This document shows, piece after piece, positions 43,123 to 47,806 of a stretch of DNA of 47,806 nt. The DNA is from BD1-7 clade bacterium. Lineage in GTDB: Bacteria > Pseudomonadota > Gammaproteobacteria > Pseudomonadales > DT-91. Position 1 is the stretch's first letter. Each line of letters opens with the position of its first letter. The notes below the pieces were generated by a model. That model worked only from the letters and a program-made list of their open reading frames with translations, was not told the DNA's origin and did not search any database. The position numbers and the translations under genes are program-made. Location: positions 86,648 through 134,453 of the forward strand of contig CACSIN010000001.1 of assembly GCA_902705835.1 (NCBI GenBank), read 5' to 3'.

Positions 43123-43563
43123 TCAGATACGTACCATCAATGTATCGCATTTAGCATGATGCAATACACCAGATGCTGTCGAGCCCAACAATAACTTAAG
43201 GCCACTCTTGCCGTGACTGCCTAGAACAATTACATCAGCGTTCCAGTCTTCAGCATCATCAACAACACTATCAACCGTTTGTCCAACCAACACATCACAA
43301 TCGTCTTCCGCCACTTGATCGCCGGCCAGCTCACGTAATTTTTCTTTGGCACGCTGTCGAGATTCTTCTTCCAGTTTCACCACATCAATCAGCGGTGGCA
43401 CCAGCCCCAAGCCATTGGCGTATAAAGCATCTGTGAGTGGTGTGATCACTGTAATCAGGCGGACTTGAGATTGCGGCCCCTTTAAACGCATCGCCTTGGC
43501 GATAATGTCGCTGGCGTCGTGTTCGATATCCACTGCAATCAGTAGTTTTTGATATTGCTCCAT
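43123..43563 (-). CDS. Universal stress protein, UspA family
   Basis: A 146-residue Usp-domain protein. The start KLLIAVDIEHDASDI and the C-terminal nucleotide-binding motif VIVLGSHGKSGLKLLLGSTA (G-x2-G-x9-G-S/T type, about residues 111-130) show the ATP-binding subgroup. The middle LVPPLIDVVKLEEESRQRAK is the usual helix. Such proteins aid survival under starvation or oxidative stress. Ribosome site GGAG lies before ATG 43563. Monocistronic on the minus strand. Confidence 0.93.
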   Translation of the reverse strand: MEQYQKLLIAVDIEHDASDIIAKAMRLKGPQSQVRLITVITPLTDALYANGLGLVPPLIDVVKLEEESRQRAKEKLRELAGDQVAEDDCDVLVGQTVDSVVDDAEDWNADVIVLGSHGKSGLKLLLGSTASGVLHHAKCDTLMVRI

Positions 43564-43761
43564 AGTATCTCCGTTTGTCTTTGAGCTGATAATCTGAGTT
43601 GCTTACTGTATTGCATGTTAGCAAAGCAACCCCTGACAAACATCAAGACATCCGCTTATCCAATAGATTCATTGCACAATATGATCAAGGAGTGACACAG
43701 ACTCATCTTTGACGCTATAGTGGCATCCTCTATGGAAAGCACAATAATAAGCGCTAAGGGA

Positions 43762-46200
43762 ATGAAAACCACGATGCATCGGATGCTGTTACGGCAAACT
43801 CTACTGCTGATTTTGTTCATTAGTGGTGTCGTTTTAGCATCACCTACGGATGAGATACAACGCATCACTCTGGATAAAGGCAAGGTTATTTCGCTCTATC
43901 CTTATCTGCAATACACCATTCCCCTATCAGACATTCAAGTCACTGATATAGCTAACCCAACTGAACCCTACGTGTTTCGCACGTTACAAAATCAAACCCT
44001 GCCCGCGCTCGGCAAAGCCGTTTGGTTTCGCGTTCAGATCACCAACCCCTACAACGAAAAACTGCAAACGGTTTTAAATTTCGAAGAGCTGCTGTTTGAC
44101 GAATTAAGTGTTTTCTACCGATCTACGAACGCAGCACCACGCACCACCTTTACCGAATTTCAAACAGGTTTAAATCACAACTACGACAGCCGGCCCATCG
44201 ATTATCGTTTTTTTGCCATGCCTATCAGCATCGCCGCTAACGACACCATCGACCTGTATATTTCAGCAATGGCGACTCATATGCCGATGATGTCGCCAAC
44301 TCTCTCTACAGCAGAAGCATTCATCAGTACCAGCACCGTCAGTCGTCTGATGGGGTTATTGACGGTTGGCGTGATCATCGGCATCTGTCTGTTGCTAGCC
44401 GTCTTTATGCCTCTTGTATTAGCCAGCAAAGAGGCATATAGCTTTATTTTGTACATGATAATCACGTCATCCGTGATCATTTCTGTCGGTGGGTTTATGG
44501 CACCAATGATGCCCAACAACCCGGAGATGCATAAGTTTCTTTTAGTCGGTTTACTGGCTGCAGCCAGTATGTCCAACCTGCTGATGGTCAACGTTTTCTT
44601 CGAGGTTTATAAAAGCAACCGGCGCCTGAATTTGGTGTATTTGCTGTTCATGGTAATTTTTGCCGCCCAAATCTTGCTGTATCCACTGTTAGGCGGCTAC
44701 GAAAACCTCATTTTGGTCGCAGTTGCCAGCACGATGGCCATGTACGTCTTGTTGTTTTATACCAGCGTCATCGGTGTACGCATTCATCAAAAGACAGCTT
44801 GGTTATTTTTACTGGGCATCTCGGTGTTTTTTGCCACTACGATATACGCATCACTGGGCGCCAGAGGGCTAGTCCCATACAACCCGTGGATTCGCCACAC
44901 CTTCAGTATTGGTATTATTTTTCAGGCTTTGATTTACTGTCTGGCGACGGGCCTTAAAGTCCATCAAGATCGGCGTGAACGTTTGGAGCTGGCCCGTGAA
45001 GTCGACATCGCCCGCGCAGAAAACCGGGGTAAAAGTGAATTTTTGGCCACCATGAGTCATGAAATCCGCACACCGGTTAACGGTGTTTTAGGCATGGCAC
45101 AGATGATGAAAACCACCGAATTGAATCAGGAGCAAGGCCATTATACGGATGTTATTCTAAGCTCCGGGCGAACACTATTGGCCGTTATCAACGATATTTT
45201 GGATTTTTCCAAAATTGAAGCCAATAAAATGCATTTGGAGCAAAGCCGGTTTTCTCTGAAAGACATTATTCATCAAGTAGAGGCCATGTTCAGCCCCCAA
45301 GCCGTCTCCAAAGGTATTGAATTTAACGTCAATATGCAGATTGATATGCATGAACACTTTCTCGGCGACCCAACTCGTATACAACAGGTCCTTAACAACC
45401 TGCTGAGTAATGCCTTTAAATTTACTCAAGACGGCAGGGTAACACTGGATGTTCGAGTAACGCCTACAGACCACGCAAACACTGGGCAACTGGCAATCGG
45501 CGTCAGAGATACCGGCATCGGCATCGACAAATCCAAACAAGCTAAGCTCTTCACAGCCTTCACCCAGGCCGACCATTCAACAACTCGCCACTACGGCGGC
45601 ACTGGTCTTGGCCTTGCCATCAGTAAACGTTTGGTAGAAATGATGAATGGCCGCATCGGTGTGAACAGCACCCCCGGAAAGGGCTCGAACTTTTGGTTTT
45701 CGATCCCACTGGCACTCACAGATACGCCGCACCAGCCGACACAAAACGCTATAGACGCATACGCCAGCGAAAATACACAACTCAAACAGCATTTACACGA
45801 CCTGAATACACACGTATTAATTGCAGAGGACAACCCGGTTAACCAACAAGTTGTTGCCGCGATGCTGAACAATTTAGGGATTAGTTTCGACATTGCCGAA
45901 GACGGAGAAGAAGCACTGGCTTTCTATCGCCAGTCTCCGGAAGCCTACCAGTGCATACTGATGGATTGCGAGATGCCAGGCAAAGACGGCTATCTCACCA
46001 CACGGGCAATTCGTGATTTACAAAATGAGGCGGGATACCCACGCATTCCGATTATCGCCTTAACTGCTCACGTTATGCGTGATGCGGTTGAACGCTGCTA
46101 TGCCTGCGGGATGGACAAAGTTATCACCAAACCCATTCAGATCAAAAAGCTCGAACGTACCCTCGCCATATTTCTAACACCTGCCGACGCACAAATCTAA
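43762..46200 (+). CDS. Hybrid sensor histidine kinase with 7TMR-DISM sensor
   Basis: About 812 residues from ATG 43762; the frame begins at a GTG (43720) and has ATGs at 43732 and 43774, none with an ideal ribosome site. A signal peptide is followed by a periplasmic 7TMR-DISMED2-type domain (about 30-165), seven TM helices (about 185-385), a short coiled coil, and the kinase. HisKA contains His433 in [15 protein letters not shown]; HATPase motifs are [18 protein letters not shown] and [12 protein letters not shown]. The receiver domain (from about 685) carries phospho-accepting Asp735 in [12 protein letters not shown]. It senses an unknown extracellular ligand, possibly a carbohydrate or lipid. 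No partner regulator is adjacent; it may pass phosphate to an Hpt protein elsewhere. Confidence 0.9.
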   Translation: MKTTMHRMLLRQTLLLILFISGVVLASPTDEIQRITLDKGKVISLYPYLQYTIPLSDIQVTDIANPTEPYVFRTLQNQTLPALGKAVWFRVQITNPYNEKLQTVLNFEELLFDELSVFYRSTNAAPRTTFTEFQTGLNHNYDSRPIDYRFFAMPISIAANDTIDLYISAMATHMPMMSPTLSTAEAFISTSTVSRLMGLLTVGVIIGICLLLAVFMPLVLASKEAYSFILYMIITSSVIISVGGFMAPMMPNNPEMHKFLLVGLLAAASMSNLLMVNVFFEVYKSNRRLNLVYLLFMVIFAAQILLYPLLGGYENLILVAVASTMAMYVLLFYTSVIGVRIHQKTAWLFLLGISVFFATTIYASLGARGLVPYNPWIRHTFSIGIIFQALIYCLATGLKVHQDRRERLELAREVDIARAENRGKSEFLATMSHEIRTPVNGVLGMAQMMKTTELNQEQGHYTDVILSSGRTLLAVINDILDFSKIEANKMHLEQSRFSLKDIIHQVEAMFSPQAVSKGIEFNVNMQIDMHEHFLGDPTRIQQVLNNLLSNAFKFTQDGRVTLDVRVTPTDHANTGQLAIGVRDTGIGIDKSKQAKLFTAFTQADHSTTRHYGGTGLGLAISKRLVEMMNGRIGVNSTPGKGSNFWFSIPLALTDTPHQPTQNAIDAYASENTQLKQHLHDLNTHVLIAEDNPVNQQVVAAMLNNLGISFDIAEDGEEALAFYRQSPEAYQCILMDCEMPGKDGYLTTRAIRDLQNEAGYPRIPIIALTAHVMRDAVERCYACGMDKVITKPIQIKKLERTLAIFLTPADAQI

Positions 46201-46256
46201 CCGAGGCGCTAAATCTCTCGTCAAACGCCCGTGCTGATTCGCATCAACCCTTGTGT

Positions 46257-46892
46257 TTATGGCTTATTCGCTTGCGTGCCCCAAATCTGTTCAAGGCGTT
46301 GATCTCGACCACAGTTCCAACGATAGAATTTATACCGTACTGGGTTCTTCAGATAGTACTCTTGATGGTAAGACTCTGCTGGGTAGAAAACCTGCGCAGG
46401 CTGGATGTCCGTTGCAATCGCTTGATCATGGAAACGTTGATTGAGCTTCGCTAATGATTGTTTGGCAGCTTTCTCCTGCGTTGAATTCAGGTAAAAGATC
46501 GCACTGCGGTAACTAGGGCCTTTGTCACAAAACTGGCCACGATTATCGAAGGGGTCAACCGTGTGCCAAAACAACGACAACAACGTTTGATAGCTCACTT
46601 GCTCAGGATCAAAAATAACTTCAATCGCCTCGTAGTGACCTGTCGACTCGGAGACAACCTGCGAGTAAGTCGGGTTTTTGACATGTCCGCCAGTGTAGCC
46701 AGAAACCACCTTTTCAACGCCTGGCAGTTTTTCGAAGTCGGCTTCCATGCACCAAAAACAACCGCCTGCAAAAATCGCAGTATCGGCGCGCGCCCAATGA
46801 CTGGAAATGCCGGCGAGCAATAAAAATACGGTAAAGGCGATACGCAGGGTATTCCCACCGAGGGCTGGAGAAAGGTTTTCAAGGCGCAGCAT
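46257..46892 (-). CDS. msrA: Exported peptide methionine sulfoxide reductase A
   Basis: 211 residues from ATG 46892 (GAGG eight bases upstream). The start is followed by a hydrophobic segment (IAFTVFLLLAGISSHWARA) that looks like a signal peptide, so the enzyme should act in the periplasm. The catalytic motif GGCFWCME has the nucleophilic Cys45. Substrate residues include GYTGG, GHYEAIEV and the tail YHQEYYLK; a Cys near the end (RWNCGRD) may be a resolving cysteine. It reduces methionine-S-sulfoxide in oxidised proteins. It is single-gene, converging with the DISM kinase. Confidence 0.92.
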   Translation of the reverse strand: MLRLENLSPALGGNTLRIAFTVFLLLAGISSHWARADTAIFAGGCFWCMEADFEKLPGVEKVVSGYTGGHVKNPTYSQVVSESTGHYEAIEVIFDPEQVSYQTLLSLFWHTVDPFDNRGQFCDKGPSYRSAIFYLNSTQEKAAKQSLAKLNQRFHDQAIATDIQPAQVFYPAESYHQEYYLKNPVRYKFYRWNCGRDQRLEQIWGTQANKP

Positions 46893-47123
46893 ACGCGAAT
46901 CCTCTGACATGACGTTAGGTGAATATCACCGTCGTTAATGCTCTCTCGCGCTTTTTATAGATTTGTGTGTGTACTTGAATGCACACACCCAATGACGAAT
47001 GAATTGCATACCATCTAATCCGATATGGAATTCATCCCAACGCAAGACCACTAACGGTAAAATAGTCACTATAGCGGTCGCTTGTCACAGAAGTATCCTG
47101 AAATACTGCCACTTCTGCACGAA
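46893..47123. other. Promoter region of msrA
   Basis: About 230 bp without an ORF of interest, between msrA and the right-edge kinase, both on the minus strand. It should contain the msrA promoter and the end of the kinase transcript. No hairpin terminator stands out. Confidence 0.35.
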
Positions 47124-47806
47124 CTATGGCGTTTCCAGAACGAAGCTGAAACGTGTGCCTTTGTTCAGTTCGCTTTCTACCGCCACTTCGCTGCCGTGTA
47201 ACTCAACAATTCTACGCGTAATTGCCAAACCCAAACCGCTGTTTCTGGCTTTGCCTTTGACGCTGTTGCTGGCTCGATAATGCGGATCGAAAATATGTGG
47301 CAAGTCGTCTGGAGGAATACCACACCCAGTGTCAGCAACAATCACCCTCAGATGTTTGGCATCCACAGGCTCGAATTCAACACGCACCATACCGCCGCAA
47401 TCACAGTGCCTAACCGCATTATTAAGCAAATTGGTCAGTACTCGTTCAATTTTTTCGATATCTGCCAGCACCATCAATGATGGATCTTTTGGCGATACCT
47501 CTAACTGGATAACACAATCCGGGTCGATGTGCAGATGATGAAACACATCCTGTGCCAGCTCAGCAATGGCGACCGGCTCTTTGTGGATAGCAACGCTGTC
47601 GCCCTCCAAGTGCGCCAACTCAAACAGCTGATCGATTAAGCGATTAATCTGTTCGGCATTTTTCAGCGCGGTTCCGATCATGCGTGTACTTTCTTCTTCG
47701 CTCAGCTGCGGCCTGCGCATTAACCAAGTTTCAAGATACCCTTGCAATGATGCCAACGGCGTTCGCAAGTCATGCGAGACGTATGAAATCAACTCGCGAC
47801 GTAATT
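47124..47806 (-). CDS. Sensor histidine kinase, C-terminal part (5' end outside window)
   Basis: The frame is open to the right edge, so only about 227 residues are seen. They comprise the HisKA dimerisation domain with the phospho-accepting His in ISYVSHDLRTPLASL, and the HATPase domain with NLLNNAVRHCD, VADTGCGIPP, FDPHYRAS and GLGLAITRRIVELHG. The arrangement is a classical EnvZ/PhoR-type kinase with the sensor region outside the window. The stop lies at 47124. A response regulator would be expected upstream to the right. Stimulus cannot be told. Confidence 0.93.
   Translation of the reverse strand, partial: LRRELISYVSHDLRTPLASLQGYLETWLMRRPQLSEEESTRMIGTALKNAEQINRLIDQLFELAHLEGDSVAIHKEPVAIAELAQDVFHHLHIDPDCVIQLEVSPKDPSLMVLADIEKIERVLTNLLNNAVRHCDCGGMVRVEFEPVDAKHLRVIVADTGCGIPPDDLPHIFDPHYRASNSVKGKARNSGLGLAITRRIVELHGSEVAVESELNKGTRFSFVLETP

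Noticed and set aside
1..47806. Insertion sequences, prophage, CRISPR array, tRNA or rRNA genes
   Set aside because: No transposase, integrase, phage gene, regularly spaced repeat or tRNA-like T-loop segment was recognised on either strand.

Overview
The window looks like chromosome from a marine-type gammaproteobacterium. The evidence is an oligoribonuclease C-terminus, a TypA GTPase, NdpA/YejK, YeaD, PpnP and a YiaW/YiaV-type pair, all close to gammaproteobacterial forms, beside a large TonB-dependent receptor, phytase, MarC and sodium-coupled transport genes. I cannot name a genus. I saw no insertion sequence, prophage, CRISPR array, rRNA or tRNA. Genes are intact, densely packed on both strands, and mostly in runs of one to four.

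Layout. (1) 1-7033: the end of orn, then an efflux block on the + strand: an MFS exporter, a reduced periplasmic adaptor, an RND pump and a Bcr/CflA-type MFS exporter. (2) 7102-10130: a DUF3302/HlyD pair and an MscS-family channel. (3) 10424-16713: a diheme cytochrome c lipoprotein, a D15-type outer-membrane barrel, and a DUF6502 plus beta-propeller lipoprotein pair. (4) 16870-22065: typA, a glutamate decarboxylase, and a porin-like barrel, with a strongly structured intergenic segment between the last two.

(5) 22178-30820 is the most coherent block and reads as a phosphorus-scavenging island. Alkaline phosphatase lies at the end of a three-gene run behind an AraC-type regulator and a membrane protein with a degenerate GGDEF domain. 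Divergent from that run are a TonB-dependent receptor and a two-domain beta-propeller phytase lipoprotein. The shared intergenic region carries two Pho-box-like sites, one facing each way, each followed after 10 bases by a possible -10 element. A plausible model is that PhoB induces both arms under phosphate limitation: the receptor and surface phytase handle phytate or another phosphorylated substrate, and the periplasmic phosphatase releases phosphate.

(6) 31077-39815: an NSS-family transporter, a J-domain protein coupled to an IsdG/HmoA-like monooxygenase, yeaD-ndpA, an MFS exporter, an NTF2-like protein, MarC, a HopJ-family protein, and a protein with duplicated winged-helix units and a Vsr-like nuclease-fold tail. 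(7) 39928-43056: ppnP, a DsbA-family thiol oxidoreductase, a steroid 5-alpha-reductase-like membrane protein, a small zinc-ribbon protein, and a possible orphan transcript with a sigma-54-like promoter, structured leader, 54-residue ORF, structured tail and strong terminator. (8) 43123-47806: a universal stress protein, a 7TMR-DISM hybrid histidine kinase, an exported MsrA, and the C-terminal part of another histidine kinase running off the right edge.

The best candidates for something undescribed are the Pho island with its GGDEF-like and AraC proteins, the RND adaptor lacking its lipoyl/hairpin part, the winged-helix/nuclease-fold protein that seems to have lost a catalytic aspartate, and the structured RNA candidates at 20538-20614 and 42418-43056. 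All calls come from reading the sequence; no search, alignment or folding program was run.
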